The notes beneath the pieces are model-generated. The model did not search any database. It was given only the letters and a program-made list of their open reading frames with translations, and was not told the origin of the DNA. DNA of 64,000 bases from Pseudomonas sp. BN417 (lineage in GTDB: Bacteria > Pseudomonadota > Gammaproteobacteria > Pseudomonadales > Pseudomonadaceae): contig NZ_SSOJ01000141.1 in NCBI RefSeq assembly GCF_029871205.1, positions 75,831-139,830 of the forward strand, given 5' to 3'. Below, piece by piece: positions 15,641 to 25,881 of this stretch (positions are counted from its first letter, which is position 1; every line of letters starts with the position of its first letter). Both the position numbers and the translations under genes were made by a program.

Positions 15641-16690
15641 TTACTCCCCCATCTCCGCCACCAGCAGCCTCACCAGTTCCGCCGCCGGCATCTCCCGCGC
15701 CAGCGGCGCACCCTGGCCGGCCCATTGCACGGCGAAGTCGTTGCAGCCCTTGGCACTGGCCGCAGCGTGCAGGGCCTTGGCGGCGTCGTAGGCGTTCGGA
15801 TAGTCCGGCAATGCCGGTGCGTCCGCCGTGTCGAGGTCGGTCCAGAGTCGGTTGACCATCCCCCGCGCCGGGCGGCCGGAGATGGCGGCGGTGATGCGCG
15901 TCTGGTGGGCGCGTTCGCCCTTCAGCGCGGCGCGGTAGGCCGCGTTGGCAGCGGACTCGGGGCATGGCACGAAAGCGGTGCCCAGTTGCACGCCCTGGGC
16001 GCCCAGGGCCAGGGCGGCCGTTATGCCCTGCCCGTCCATGATGCCGCCGGCGGCGATCACCGGCAGGCGGGTATGGCGGGCAATCAGCCGAACCAACGCC
16101 AGGGTGCCGATACCGGCATCGCCATGCTCGGGCTCGAAGACGCCACGGTGGCCGCCGGCCTCCACGCCTTGGGCGACTATCGCGTCGACACCAGCCCGCT
16201 CGACCAGCCGTGCCTCCTCCAGGGTGGTGGCACTGGCCAGCAGGCGAATGCCGGCATCCTTGAGCGCCCGGATCCACTCATCAGGCGGCAGGCCGAAATG
16301 GAGGCTGACCACCGCGGGACGCTCTTCCAGCAACATCTGCAGCATGTCCGGGTCGTCGAGGAAGCTCTTGTAGATTTCCCGGATGGCGGCTGGCGGCTCG
16401 GCGCCGAACTCGGCGAACAAGGGCCGCAGGTGCTCGAGCCAGGCCGCCTCGCGCTGGGCATCGGCCTTGGCCGGGCGGTGGCAGAAGAGATTGACGTTGA
16501 ATGGCTTGCCGGTCAGCCCACGGGTTTCCGCCAACATGGCACGGGCCTGGGCCGGGGTGCTGGCGCCAATACCGATGGAACCCAAGGCGCCGGCGTTGGA
16601 TACCGCGGCGGCCAGGGCGGGGGTTGAAACCCCGACCATGGGCGCCTGGATGATGGGATGTTCGACACCGAGCAGTTGGATGATGGACAT
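15641..16690 (-). CDS. Nitronate monooxygenase
   Basis: 349 residues, FMN-dependent TIM barrel. [84 protein letters not shown] and [11 protein letters not shown] follow class I nitronate monooxygenases (His in GGH is the likely catalytic base). It oxidises alkyl nitronates such as propionate 3-nitronate and protects the cell. Start MSIIQ with AGGGAG upstream. A LysR gene is divergent at 94 bp. Confidence 0.9.
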   Translation of the reverse strand: MSIIQLLGVEHPIIQAPMVGVSTPALAAAVSNAGALGSIGIGASTPAQARAMLAETRGLTGKPFNVNLFCHRPAKADAQREAAWLEHLRPLFAEFGAEPPAAIREIYKSFLDDPDMLQMLLEERPAVVSLHFGLPPDEWIRALKDAGIRLLASATTLEEARLVERAGVDAIVAQGVEAGGHRGVFEPEHGDAGIGTLALVRLIARHTRLPVIAAGGIMDGQGITAALALGAQGVQLGTAFVPCPESAANAAYRAALKGERAHQTRITAAISGRPARGMVNRLWTDLDTADAPALPDYPNAYDAAKALHAAASAKGCNDFAVQWAGQGAPLAREMPAAELVRLLVAEMGE

Positions 16691-16784
16691 GAGGCTGCAA
16701 CTCCCTGACACGTGAAAACCTGGCCAATTTATCCTAAATAGAGAATACTTTTAACAATTCATTCTCAAAACGAGATCATAAAGC

Positions 16785-17660
16785 ATGGATCTTTCCAGCC
16801 TCGAGATCTTCCGCGCAGTCGCCCTGGAACACAGCGTGACCCGTGCGGCGCAGCGCCTGCAGCGCGCGCAATCGAACGTCACCACACGGATTCGCCAGCT
16901 GGAGGACGAACTGGGCGCCCAACTCTTTCTCCGCGACGGCAAGCGCATGACCCTCACCGACCGTGGCCAGGCCTTCCTCGACTACAGCGAGCGGTTGTTG
17001 ACCCTGGCGGACGAGGCGCGCCAGGCCATGCACCCGCAGCAACCGAGCGGTCGCCTGCGCCTGGGCAGCATGGAGAGCACCGCGGCCAGCCGGCTGCCCG
17101 GCCCCCTGGCGAGCTTCCACGGACGCTGCCCGGAGGTGGAGCTGGAAGTGAGCACCGGCACCAGCCAGGCCCTGGTGGAAGCCGTGCTGGCGCGGCGCCT
17201 GGATTGCGCACTGGTAGCCTGGCCAAGGGGGGCGAACCAGTGGCGGAATGAAGCCCCTGGCATTGGGCTGGAGGCCCTGCCGGTGTTCGAGGAGGAACTG
17301 CTCCTGGTGCTGCCAGCCAACCACCCGCCGATCAAGGGGCCCGCTGATGTGCAGGTGCGCGGGCTGGCCGGTTTCGCCGAAGGCTGCAGCTACCGGCAGA
17401 TCGCCGAACGCTGGTTGTCCGCCGATGGCGGGCCCATGCCCCAGGTGCAGCAGGTCGGCTCCTATCACGCCATCCTCGCGTGCGTGGCCGCAGGGTCCTG
17501 CGTCGGCATCCTGCCGCACTCGGTGTTGGAACTGCTGCGTCAACCGCCCCTGCTCCGCCAGGTCCCGCTGATGCGGGTGGAAACCCTGCTGGTCTGGCGC
17601 CAGGGCTATTCGACGGCGGCCTTCGAGGTCTTCCGCGAAACCCTGGCCAACGCCGACTGA
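16785..17660 (+). CDS. LysR-family regulator next to nitronate monooxygenase
   Basis: 291 residues. The helix-turn-helix is [40 protein letters not shown]; a standard effector domain follows. Divergent arrangement suggests control of the nitronate monooxygenase gene. The 94-bp gap has GAGAAT (16741-16746) and ATTCTC-AAAAC-GAGAT (16761-16776), interrupted dyads that could be its sites. Confidence 0.88.
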   Translation: MDLSSLEIFRAVALEHSVTRAAQRLQRAQSNVTTRIRQLEDELGAQLFLRDGKRMTLTDRGQAFLDYSERLLTLADEARQAMHPQQPSGRLRLGSMESTAASRLPGPLASFHGRCPEVELEVSTGTSQALVEAVLARRLDCALVAWPRGANQWRNEAPGIGLEALPVFEEELLLVLPANHPPIKGPADVQVRGLAGFAEGCSYRQIAERWLSADGGPMPQVQQVGSYHAILACVAAGSCVGILPHSVLELLRQPPLLRQVPLMRVETLLVWRQGYSTAAFEVFRETLANAD

Positions 17661-17678
17661 CAGACTCCGCTGAGCAAC

Positions 17679-17735
17679 GCGATACCCTTCACCTCTTACC
17701 GATGGGTATCGCTGCGCTCCACCCATCCTACGGAG
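17679..17735. repeat. Small nested inverted repeat, Pseudomonas-type
   Basis: GCGATACC (17679) pairs with GGTATCGC (17705), and GATGGGT (17701) pairs with ACCCATC (17721-17727); CTACGG follows. Its GGGTATCGCTGCGCTCCACCC core is like dispersed intergenic repeats in pseudomonads. It lies between convergent genes. Confidence 0.45.
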
Positions 17736-17756
17736 CTGTGCTGGCAACGCGCCTGA

Positions 17757-18206
17757 TCAGGCCGCCACCGGCTCACCGCTATTGGCCCAGCCCTGGTGGC
17801 GCGGCAGGCCATCGTCCGGCAGGGTCAGGAGCGGGTGCTTGGAGCGTACGAACACATAGCGGTCCGGCTTGCCGCCGGGATCGGATTCGCGGTCCAGGGT
17901 GGGAACGTGCACCAGTTCGAAATCGGGGAAGCCATCCACGTGCAGGTACATGTGGCAGCCGCACTCCGAGCAGAAGTAGCGGTGGCAACTGGCCTTGGAG
18001 TGGAAGCACTTGAGCTTGTCGGCGTTGGCGGTGATCTTGAACGCGCTCCTGTCCACCACGGCGATTATCGCCAAGGCGCCACCGCAGACATCGGTGCAGT
18101 CGGTGCACAGGCAGTAGTGCAATTCCGCTGGCCGTGCGTTGTACTCGTAGCGCACGGGGTTCTGGTCGCAGCGGCAGCCGCCGATCGCCTTGAATGACTC
18201 GGTCAT
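17757..18206 (-). CDS. GFA/CENP-V-fold zinc protein
   Basis: 149 residues. Zinc-binding cysteines occur as GGCRC, YCLCTDCTDVCGG and YFCSECGCHMY, the pattern of the glutathione-dependent formaldehyde-activating (GFA) family. Members bind Zn and some bind glutathione; most have no known reaction. Start MTESFKAIGGCRC is family-like; the open frame extends upstream without a ribosome site. Confidence 0.85.
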   Translation of the reverse strand: MTESFKAIGGCRCDQNPVRYEYNARPAELHYCLCTDCTDVCGGALAIIAVVDRSAFKITANADKLKCFHSKASCHRYFCSECGCHMYLHVDGFPDFELVHVPTLDRESDPGGKPDRYVFVRSKHPLLTLPDDGLPRHQGWANSGEPVAA

Positions 18207-18380
18207 GTCCACTCTCCCATCGAGGTTGAAGCCAAGGCCGGCACGGGACCACGACCGGCATGCACCGGCGAGGGCCTGGTTCGTGGGATTGGAAGAACGC
18301 CGGAGCGTTGCCCCGGAGCGGGCCAGGGCCCGCGTGGGCACGGAGCAGGTGAACCTCACCGCTGCATAAATCAGATTAGT

Positions 18381-19550
18381 TCAGAGCCGTCCGCGCAGAG
18401 CCTTCTCGAAGATGCGGCTGTAGCTCTCCGCGTCATAGCGCACCGGGTTGGTGCCGGCGGAGGCGTCGTCCTCCGCCATGCGTCCGACCTGTTCGATACG
18501 GGCATCGTCTATGCCGATCTCGGCCAGGCTGTGGGGGATGTCCAGTTGGCTGCGCAGGTGCAGCACCCAGTCCAGCACCCCGGCGACGCCAGCCTTCGGC
18601 AGGCCCAGGTAGCGCGACAGCCGCGCCATGGGTCCTTCGATATGGGCGCGATTGGCCTGCAGGACGTAGGGCATCAGCACCGCATTGAGCAGGCCATGGT
18701 GGGCGTCGTACAGAGCACCGAGCGGGTGGGCCAGCGCATGCATGGCGCCCAGGCCGCGCTGGAAGGCGGTAGCGCCCATGCTGGAGGCCACCAGCATCTG
18801 TAGACGGGCCTCGACATCGCTGCCCTTGGCGGTGGCGCGCGGCAGGTAGTCCTTGACCAGGCGCATGCCCTCCAGGGCGATGCCTTCGGCCATGGGGTGA
18901 TACAGCGGCGAACAATAGGCTTCCAGGCTGTGGGACAGCGCGTCCATCCCAGTGGCAGCTGTGATCTTCGGCGGCAGGCCGAGGGTGAGCTCCGGGTCGA
19001 GGATCACGATGGCCGGCAACATCCTGGCGTGGAAAATGATGCGCTTGATATGCGCCTGGTCGTCGGTGATCACCGCAGCGCGGCCGACTTCCGAGCCGGT
19101 GCCGGCGGTTGTGGGTACCGCGACCACCGGCGCCATGCCGGCCACGTTGACCCGGCTGGCGTTGTCGCCGATGTCTTCGAAGTCCCAGAGCGGACGGTCC
19201 TGCCCCACCATCAGGGCGATGGCCTTGCCGGCGTCCAGGGCCGAGCCGCCGCCGAAGGCGATCACGCCGTCGTGGCCACCGGCCTTGAAGGCGGCTACGC
19301 CGTCCGTGACATTGGGCCCGGTGGGATTGCCCTTGATCTGATGGAACAACCCGGCGCTCAGGCCACTGTCGCGGCACTGGCGCAGGGCGGCGTCGACCAT
19401 GGGCAATGCCGCCAGGCCAGGATCCGTGACCAGCAGCGGCGCCGACATGCCCAGTTCGCGGCAGGCCGCGCTCAGCTCGGCGATGCGGCCGACACCGACA
19501 CGTACCGATGTCGGGTAGTTCCAGTTCATGCGGAATTGGCTCGGGTCCAT
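18381..19550 (-). CDS. Iron-containing alcohol dehydrogenase
   Basis: 389 residues of the group III (Fe) alcohol dehydrogenase family. NAD-binding GGGSALDAGKAIAL and PTTAGTGSEVGRAAV are present, as are metal ligands in GMDALSHSLEAY, GAMHALAHPLGALYDAHHG. It would oxidise or reduce an alcohol/aldehyde with NAD(P). It starts 8 bp after the stop of an aldehyde dehydrogenase gene on the same strand, so the pair probably takes an alcohol to an acid; substrate not known. Confidence 0.92.
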   Translation of the reverse strand: MDPSQFRMNWNYPTSVRVGVGRIAELSAACRELGMSAPLLVTDPGLAALPMVDAALRQCRDSGLSAGLFHQIKGNPTGPNVTDGVAAFKAGGHDGVIAFGGGSALDAGKAIALMVGQDRPLWDFEDIGDNASRVNVAGMAPVVAVPTTAGTGSEVGRAAVITDDQAHIKRIIFHARMLPAIVILDPELTLGLPPKITAATGMDALSHSLEAYCSPLYHPMAEGIALEGMRLVKDYLPRATAKGSDVEARLQMLVASSMGATAFQRGLGAMHALAHPLGALYDAHHGLLNAVLMPYVLQANRAHIEGPMARLSRYLGLPKAGVAGVLDWVLHLRSQLDIPHSLAEIGIDDARIEQVGRMAEDDASAGTNPVRYDAESYSRIFEKALRGRL

Positions 19551-19558
19551 GGCGCGCC

Positions 19559-20950
19559 TCACAGGCTGGTCTTGAAGTGGAAGGACTTGGGCCGGGTCAG
19601 GTGTTCGTAGCCCACGCGCGACAGGCTGCAGCCGCGTCCGGACTGCTTGACGCCGGTCCAGGCCAGAGCCGGGTCCAGGTAGTCGCAACGGTTGAGGAAG
19701 ACGGTGCCGGCGTCCACGCGGTCCGCCAGCGCCAGCGCAGCCTCTTCGTCCTGGCTGAAGATGGCCGCGGTCAGGCCATAGGGGCTGTCGTTCATCAGCG
19801 CCACGGCCTCTTCGTCGTCCCGCACTTTCTGGATGCCCACCACCGGGCCGAAGGACTCCTCGCTCATCACCCGCATACCGTGATGCACGCTGGTCAGCAC
19901 CTGGGGCGCCAGGTAGGCGCTGCCCGTGTGGTCCAGCGGAAACGCGGCGGCGTCCAAGTGCGGCATGGCGCCCTGCCCCACGGCTTCGCGAATCTGCGCC
20001 CGGACGAACTCCGCCGCCTCGGCGCGCACCAGCGGCCCGAGGGTGGTTTCCGGGTCGTCGGAGCGGCCCAGGCGGTATTGGCTGACCAGGGCCACCGCCT
20101 GTTCGACGAAGTCATCGAAGAGGTCGGCATGCACGTAGATGCGCTCGATGCCGCAGCAGGACTGGCCCGAGTTGAAGAAGGCGCCGTCGATGGCGGTTGC
20201 CACGGCATGGCCCAGGTCGGCGTCGGCACGCACGTAGGCCGGGTCCTTGCCGCCCAGCTCCAGCCCCGAGCTGATGAAGCGCCCGGCCACGGCGCGCTCG
20301 ACCATGGCGCCGCCGGCCACCGAGCCGGTGAAGGCGACGTGCCTGACCTGCTCGGCCTGGAGCAACCGTTCGGTGTCGCCGTGGGTCAGATGCAGGTATT
20401 GCAGCACGCCCGGCGGCAGGCCGGCCTCGGTGAAGGCTTCGACCATGCGCTCGGCGCACAGCGGGGTCTGCGCGGAGTGTTTGAGCAGCACGCAGTTGCC
20501 CGCCAGCAAGGCCGGCACGACCGCGTTGACCGCGGTGAGGTAAGGGTAATTCCATGGCGCGATGACCAGGGCCAGGCCCAGGGGTTCGCGGCGGATCAGC
20601 CGGGTGAAGCCGGGCTTGTCCGGCAGCCGGATATCGGCCAGGGCCTCTTCGGCGATATCGGCCATGTAGCTGGCGCGCTCGGCGAAGCCGCGAATCTCTC
20701 CCGGCGCATAACGAATCGGCCGGCCCATCATCCAGCAAAGTTCTTCAGCCAGCTGCGCCTCGCGGGAGGCGAAGGCGCTTACGGCGCGGTGGGTGATGGC
20801 GACGCGCTCCGCCACCGGGGTGCGCTTCCACGCTTCACGCGCGGCCTCGCTACGCTCCAGCGCCGAGCCGACGTCCGTCGCCGAAGCCCAGGACCGTTCG
20901 ACATAGACCGAGCCGTCGATGGGCGAGATCGTCTGCAACAGCTTGCTCAT
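19559..20950 (-). CDS. NAD(P)-dependent aldehyde dehydrogenase
   Basis: 463 residues. VIAPWNYPYLTAVNAVVPALLAGNCVLLKHS is the coenzyme site, FTGSVAGG the phosphate turn, LELGGKDP carries the general base Glu, and NSGQSCCGIERIYV holds the nucleophile Cys. EESFGPVVGI is the C-terminal signature. The start MSKLLQTISPIDGSVY fits the family; an upstream extension to 21001 does not. First gene of the ALDH-ADH pair. Confidence 0.92.
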   Translation of the reverse strand: MSKLLQTISPIDGSVYVERSWASATDVGSALERSEAAREAWKRTPVAERVAITHRAVSAFASREAQLAEELCWMMGRPIRYAPGEIRGFAERASYMADIAEEALADIRLPDKPGFTRLIRREPLGLALVIAPWNYPYLTAVNAVVPALLAGNCVLLKHSAQTPLCAERMVEAFTEAGLPPGVLQYLHLTHGDTERLLQAEQVRHVAFTGSVAGGAMVERAVAGRFISSGLELGGKDPAYVRADADLGHAVATAIDGAFFNSGQSCCGIERIYVHADLFDDFVEQAVALVSQYRLGRSDDPETTLGPLVRAEAAEFVRAQIREAVGQGAMPHLDAAAFPLDHTGSAYLAPQVLTSVHHGMRVMSEESFGPVVGIQKVRDDEEAVALMNDSPYGLTAAIFSQDEEAALALADRVDAGTVFLNRCDYLDPALAWTGVKQSGRGCSLSRVGYEHLTRPKSFHFKTSL

Positions 20951-20997
20951 GGTACGGCTCCCTTGGATGCCTGCCTGAGTCAGCCTAGCCAAAGGCG

Positions 20998-21804
20998 TCA
21001 CTCAGCGAAGGCTTCCTTGAACAGCGCCTGCATGTCGGCCCAGGAGTTCTCGTCGGCCATCTGGCTGTAGCCGAGATCCGGCCCTTTCTCACTGCCATGG
21101 CCGGCATGGCTGAGGCGGTCGGCATCGGGGTTGGTGAAGCTGTGCTTGGCCTTGGGCTGGACGACTACCCGGTAGTCGGCGCCCGCCTTGTCGAACTCTT
21201 CTTTCAGGGCATTGACCGCGGCCATGGGCACCAAAGTGTCCTTCTCGCCATGTTCCACCAGAACCCTGGCCTTGACGCTGCCGGGCGTGGCCGGCGTGGC
21301 GGTACCCAAGGGGCCGTGGAAGCTGACCACTGCGGCCAGGGGGGCGCCCTGCCGCGCCATGTCCAGCACCACCTTGCCACCAAGGCAGTAGCCGACGGCG
21401 GCCAACTTTGTCGAGTCGGTCTGGGGCTGCTGCTTGAGCAGGTCGAGCCCGGCAAGGAAACGCGCCGTGGGGTTGCCCTCGGCACTCATGGCGGCCGCCA
21501 TGAATGCCTGGGCCTCGGCCGGATGCTCGGTGTTCTTGCCATCGCCGTACATGTCGATGGCCAGGGCGCTATAGCCGAGGGCCGCGAGGTCGCGGGCACG
21601 GCGCTTGACGTAGTCGTTGAGGCCCCACCACTCGTGGACCACCACCACGCCAGGGCGCTTGCCGGCGATGGCGTCGTCATAGGCGTAGTAACCGACCAGG
21701 GACGTACCGTCCGGGCTCTTGTAGGGAATTTCGCTGGTCTTGATCTCGGCCTGGGCCAGGCCGGTGCCGAGAAGCAGCGCGCACAGCAGAACGAATCTGG
21801 ACAT
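20998..21804 (-). CDS. Exported dienelactone hydrolase-family protein
   Basis: 268 residues with a signal peptide at 1-19 (MSRFVLLCALLLGTGLAQA). The alpha/beta hydrolase has HEWWGLNDYVKRRARDLAALGY, the nucleophile motif GYCLGGK (Cys), VEHGEKDTLVP (Asp) and KHSFTNPDAD (His), i.e. the Cys-Asp-His triad of dienelactone hydrolases. An export signal is unusual for catabolic dienelactone hydrolase and points to a different periplasmic ester or lactone substrate. GGAGGAAAGC before the ATG. Confidence 0.9.
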   Translation of the reverse strand: MSRFVLLCALLLGTGLAQAEIKTSEIPYKSPDGTSLVGYYAYDDAIAGKRPGVVVVHEWWGLNDYVKRRARDLAALGYSALAIDMYGDGKNTEHPAEAQAFMAAAMSAEGNPTARFLAGLDLLKQQPQTDSTKLAAVGYCLGGKVVLDMARQGAPLAAVVSFHGPLGTATPATPGSVKARVLVEHGEKDTLVPMAAVNALKEEFDKAGADYRVVVQPKAKHSFTNPDADRLSHAGHGSEKGPDLGYSQMADENSWADMQALFKEAFAE

Positions 21805-21894
21805 GGAGCTTTCCTCCAGCCTGCAATGGTGAAGAACGGCTGCATCCAGTGTCGCGGGTTTGCGGGATTTCGCCAGCAGCGGGAATGAAAAGCC

Positions 21895-22903
<1,009 letters not shown>

Positions 22904-22910
22904 CTGCAGG

Positions 22911-24269
22911 TCAGGCACCCACCGGGGTACGCATGGTGACGAACTCTTCGGCGGCGGTGGGATGCACGCCAATGGTTTCGTCGAAGATGCGCTTGGTCGC
23001 GCCCGCCTTGAGCGCCACGGCCAGGCCCTGGACTATCTCGCCCGCCTCCGGGCCGACCATGTGGCAGCCGAGGACACGGTCGGTTTCAGCATCCACCACC
23101 AGCTTCATCAGGGTGCGCTCCTGGTTCTCGGTGAGGGTCAGCTTCATCGGCCGGAAGCGGCTTTCGAACGTCTTCACCTTGCAGCCCTTGGCGCGCGCCT
23201 GCTCTTCGGTGAGTCCGACGGTGCCGATATTCGGCAGACTGAACACGGCGGTGGGAATGTGCTCGTAGTCCACCGGCCGATACTCCTCTGGCTTGAACAG
23301 GCGCCGGGCGACGGCCATGCCTTCGGCCAGGGCCACCGGGGTGAGCTGCACGCGGCCGATCACGTCGCCCAGGGCGACGATGGAGGGCTCGCTGGTCTGG
23401 TACTGGGCGTCGACCTTGATGAAGCCGCGCTCGTCCAGTTCGACGCCGGTGTTCTCCAGGCCGAGGTTGTCGAGCATGGGCCGCCGGCCAGTGGCGTAGA
23501 AGACACAGTCGGTTTCCAGGTGGCGGCCGTCCTTGAGGGTGGCCAACAGGCTGCCGTCGGCCTGTTTCTCGATGCGGGCGATGTCGGCATTGAATTGCAG
23601 GTTCAGGCCCTTCTTGCCCAACTCGTCGCGCAAGTGGTGGCGCACGGCATCGTCGAAACCACGCAGGAACAGCTCGCGACGATAAAGCTGCGTGGTCTGC
23701 GCACCCAGGCCATGGAAAATGGAGGCGAACTCGACGGCGATGTAGCCGCCACCCACCACCAGCACGCGCTTGGGCAGGCGCTCGAGGAAAAAGGCTTCGT
23801 TGGAGCTGATCGCGTGCTCGCGGCCGGGGATGTCGGGAATCTGCGGCCAACCGCCGGTGGCGATGAGGATGTGCCTGGCCGTGCAACGCTGGCCGGCGAC
23901 TTCCACGGTGTGCGGGTCGATCAGCCTGGCGTGGCCTTCCAGCAGGGTGACGCCGCTGTTCACCAGCAGGTTGCGGTAGATGCCGTTGAGGCGCTGGATT
24001 TCGCGGTTCTTGTTGGCGATCAGGGTCGACCAGTCGAAGCCGGCATCACCCAGGGACCAGCCGAAGCCTTCAGCCTGCTCGAAGTCATCGGAAAAGTGCG
24101 CACCGTAGACCAGCAGCTTTTTCGGAACGCAACCGACATTGACGCAGGTACCGCCCAGGTAGCGGCTTTCGGCGATAGCCACGCGGGCCCCGAAGCCGGC
24201 CGCGAAGCGCGCGGCACGTACCCCGCCGGAACCGGCACCTATTACGAAGAGGTCGAAATCGTAAGCCAT
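22911..24269 (-). CDS. gor: Glutathione reductase
   Basis: 452 residues. FAD site [23 protein letters not shown], redox disulfide [18 protein letters not shown] site [21 protein letters not shown], second FAD motif [20 protein letters not shown], and the C-terminal HPTAAEE with the active-site His. It reduces glutathione disulfide with NADPH in the cytoplasm. It leads an operon with the TRIC and VOC genes. Confidence 0.96.
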   Translation of the reverse strand: MAYDFDLFVIGAGSGGVRAARFAAGFGARVAIAESRYLGGTCVNVGCVPKKLLVYGAHFSDDFEQAEGFGWSLGDAGFDWSTLIANKNREIQRLNGIYRNLLVNSGVTLLEGHARLIDPHTVEVAGQRCTARHILIATGGWPQIPDIPGREHAISSNEAFFLERLPKRVLVVGGGYIAVEFASIFHGLGAQTTQLYRRELFLRGFDDAVRHHLRDELGKKGLNLQFNADIARIEKQADGSLLATLKDGRHLETDCVFYATGRRPMLDNLGLENTGVELDERGFIKVDAQYQTSEPSIVALGDVIGRVQLTPVALAEGMAVARRLFKPEEYRPVDYEHIPTAVFSLPNIGTVGLTEEQARAKGCKVKTFESRFRPMKLTLTENQERTLMKLVVDAETDRVLGCHMVGPEAGEIVQGLAVALKAGATKRIFDETIGVHPTAAEEFVTMRTPVGA

Positions 24270-24363
24270 GGCAAGTCTCCAGAAACAAGCCGCCAGCATA
24301 CCGGAAGATCTGTCTCTGGCCAGTTGCCGGGCCTATCCTTGAGGCATCGAGAAGGAGATTCCC

Positions 24364-24786
24364 ATGCGTCCGACCCTCACCCACCTGGCCCTGCATGTGC
24401 CCGAACTTGAGCCCTGCATCCGTTTCTACGCGGACTTCTGCGGCATGCGCGTGATCCACGAGCGCGCCGGCAAGGGCTCGAAGATCGTCTGGATGGCGGA
24501 GCCCGGCAAGGAGCACCAGTTCATCTTTGTCATCATGCCCGGCGGCCAGGACCGCCAACTCGCGGCGGACGACTATAGCCACTTCGGCTTCGCCGTGGAT
24601 AGCCGCGAAGGGGTCGACGCCATCGCCGCCCAGGCCGAGGCCGCAGGCTGCCTGGTCTGGCCGCCGCGGGACGAGCCCTATCCGGTGGGCTACTACTGTG
24701 GCCTGCGCGACCCGGCGGGCAACTATGTGGAGTTCAGCTACGGGCAGCCGCTGGGGCCGGGGTCGGAAGCCTTGCCGATTCCGTAG
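24364..24786 (+). CDS. VOC-family protein, ring-cleaving dioxygenase-like
   Basis: 140 residues. LTHLALHVPELEPCIRFYADFCGMRVIHER and YYCGLRDPAGNYVEFSYGQP match the VOC fold; the spacing of His, Glu and a second Glu suits a metal site. I recall the equivalent gene beside gor and galU in P. aeruginosa being labelled ring-cleaving dioxygenase, but nothing here proves that reaction. Strong AGAAGGAG ribosome site. Divergent from gor with 94 bp between. Confidence 0.85.
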   Translation: MRPTLTHLALHVPELEPCIRFYADFCGMRVIHERAGKGSKIVWMAEPGKEHQFIFVIMPGGQDRQLAADDYSHFGFAVDSREGVDAIAAQAEAAGCLVWPPRDEPYPVGYYCGLRDPAGNYVEFSYGQPLGPGSEALPIP

Positions 24787-24832
24787 CGCAGCCATTCATC
24801 CTGTGGGAGCGAATGCAGGTCGCAGCCCTGCC

Positions 24833-24917
24833 GTAGGGTGGATGACGCTCTTTTCATCCACCATCGGTGTCCAGCCAAACCTCGAATGGTGGACCGGTGA
24901 AGCGTGGTCCACCCTAC
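24833..24917. repeat. REP-like inverted repeat, partner of 7596-7680
   Basis: Begins GTAGGGTGGATGACGCTC and ends GCGTGGTCCACCCTAC. The right arm 24886-24917 is the exact reverse complement of 7596-7627. The two arms flank a short spacer and can fold into a long hairpin. A GTGGGAGCGAATGCAGGTCG unit precedes it at about 24803. Confidence 0.75.
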
Positions 24918-24952
24918 GACACACATGAAGGAATCCGTCGGCGGCAGCAACG

Positions 24953-24978
24953 AAAAGGCCGCCCGGAGGCGGCCTTTT
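24953..24978 (-). terminator. Rho-independent terminator after galU
   Basis: An 11-bp perfect stem AAAAGGCCGCC / GGCGGCCTTTT with a 4-nt loop; read leftward it ends in CCTTTT just after the galU stop at 24995. Confidence 0.9.
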
Positions 24979-24994
24979 CACTGGCAGGACCCGA

Positions 24995-25834
24995 TCAATA
25001 GGCCTTGCCGGTCTTGTAGAGGTTCTCGAAGCAGTAGTTGGTAGCTTCGATATAGCCTTCCGCGCCACCGCAGTCGAAGCGCTTGCCCTTGAACTTGTAG
25101 GCCAGCACGCAGCCGTCCTGGGCCTGCTTCATCAGCGCGTCGGTGATCTGGATTTCACCGCCCTTGCCCGGCTCGGTCTGCTCGATGAGCTGGAAGATGT
25201 CCGGGGTCAGGATGTAGCGGCCGATGATCGCCAGGTTGGACGGCGCATCTTCGGGCTTGGGTTTTTCCACCATGCTGTTCACCCGGAAGATGTCGTCGCG
25301 GATCATCTCGCCGGCGATCACGCCGTACTTCGAGGTTTCTTCCGGCGGCACTTCCTGGATGGCGACGATGGAGCAGCGGAACTGGTTGTAGAGCTTTACC
25401 ATCTGGGTCAGGACGCCATCGCCTTCCAGGTTCAGGCAGAGGTCGTCCGCCAATACCACGGCGAAAGGCTCGTCGCCGATCAGCGGACGGCCGCTGAGGA
25501 TGGCGTGGCCCAGGCCCTTCATTTCGACCTGGCGGGTGTAGGAGAAGCTGCACTCGTCGATCAAGCGACGGATGCCGACCAGGTATTTCTCCTTGTCGGT
25601 GCCCTTGATCTGGTGCTCCAGCTCGTAGCTGATGTCGAAGTGGTCCTCGAGGGCACGCTTGCCGCGACCGGTCACGATGGATACTTCGCTGAGGCCGGCA
25701 TCCAGGGCCTCTTCAACACCGTACTGGATGAGCGGCTTGTTCACCACTGGCAGCATTTCCTTTGGCATCGCCTTGGTGGCCGGCAGGAAGCGGGTACCGT
25801 AACCGGCGGCGGGGAACAGGCATTTCTTGATCAT
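24995..25834 (-). CDS. galU: UTP-glucose-1-phosphate uridylyltransferase
   Basis: 279 residues. The nucleotidyltransferase signature FPAAGYGTRFLPATKAMPKEMLPV is at the N-terminus, followed by NKPLIQYGVEEAL and VLADDLC. It makes UDP-glucose for envelope glycans. Located 47 bp downstream of ugd, whose product uses UDP-glucose, so both steps are in one operon. Confidence 0.97.
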   Translation of the reverse strand: MIKKCLFPAAGYGTRFLPATKAMPKEMLPVVNKPLIQYGVEEALDAGLSEVSIVTGRGKRALEDHFDISYELEHQIKGTDKEKYLVGIRRLIDECSFSYTRQVEMKGLGHAILSGRPLIGDEPFAVVLADDLCLNLEGDGVLTQMVKLYNQFRCSIVAIQEVPPEETSKYGVIAGEMIRDDIFRVNSMVEKPKPEDAPSNLAIIGRYILTPDIFQLIEQTEPGKGGEIQITDALMKQAQDGCVLAYKFKGKRFDCGGAEGYIEATNYCFENLYKTGKAY

Positions 25835-25881
25835 TTCGAACCTTGAGAGGTGGGTTTTGGGCGGATCGCCGCGCAGTCTAA

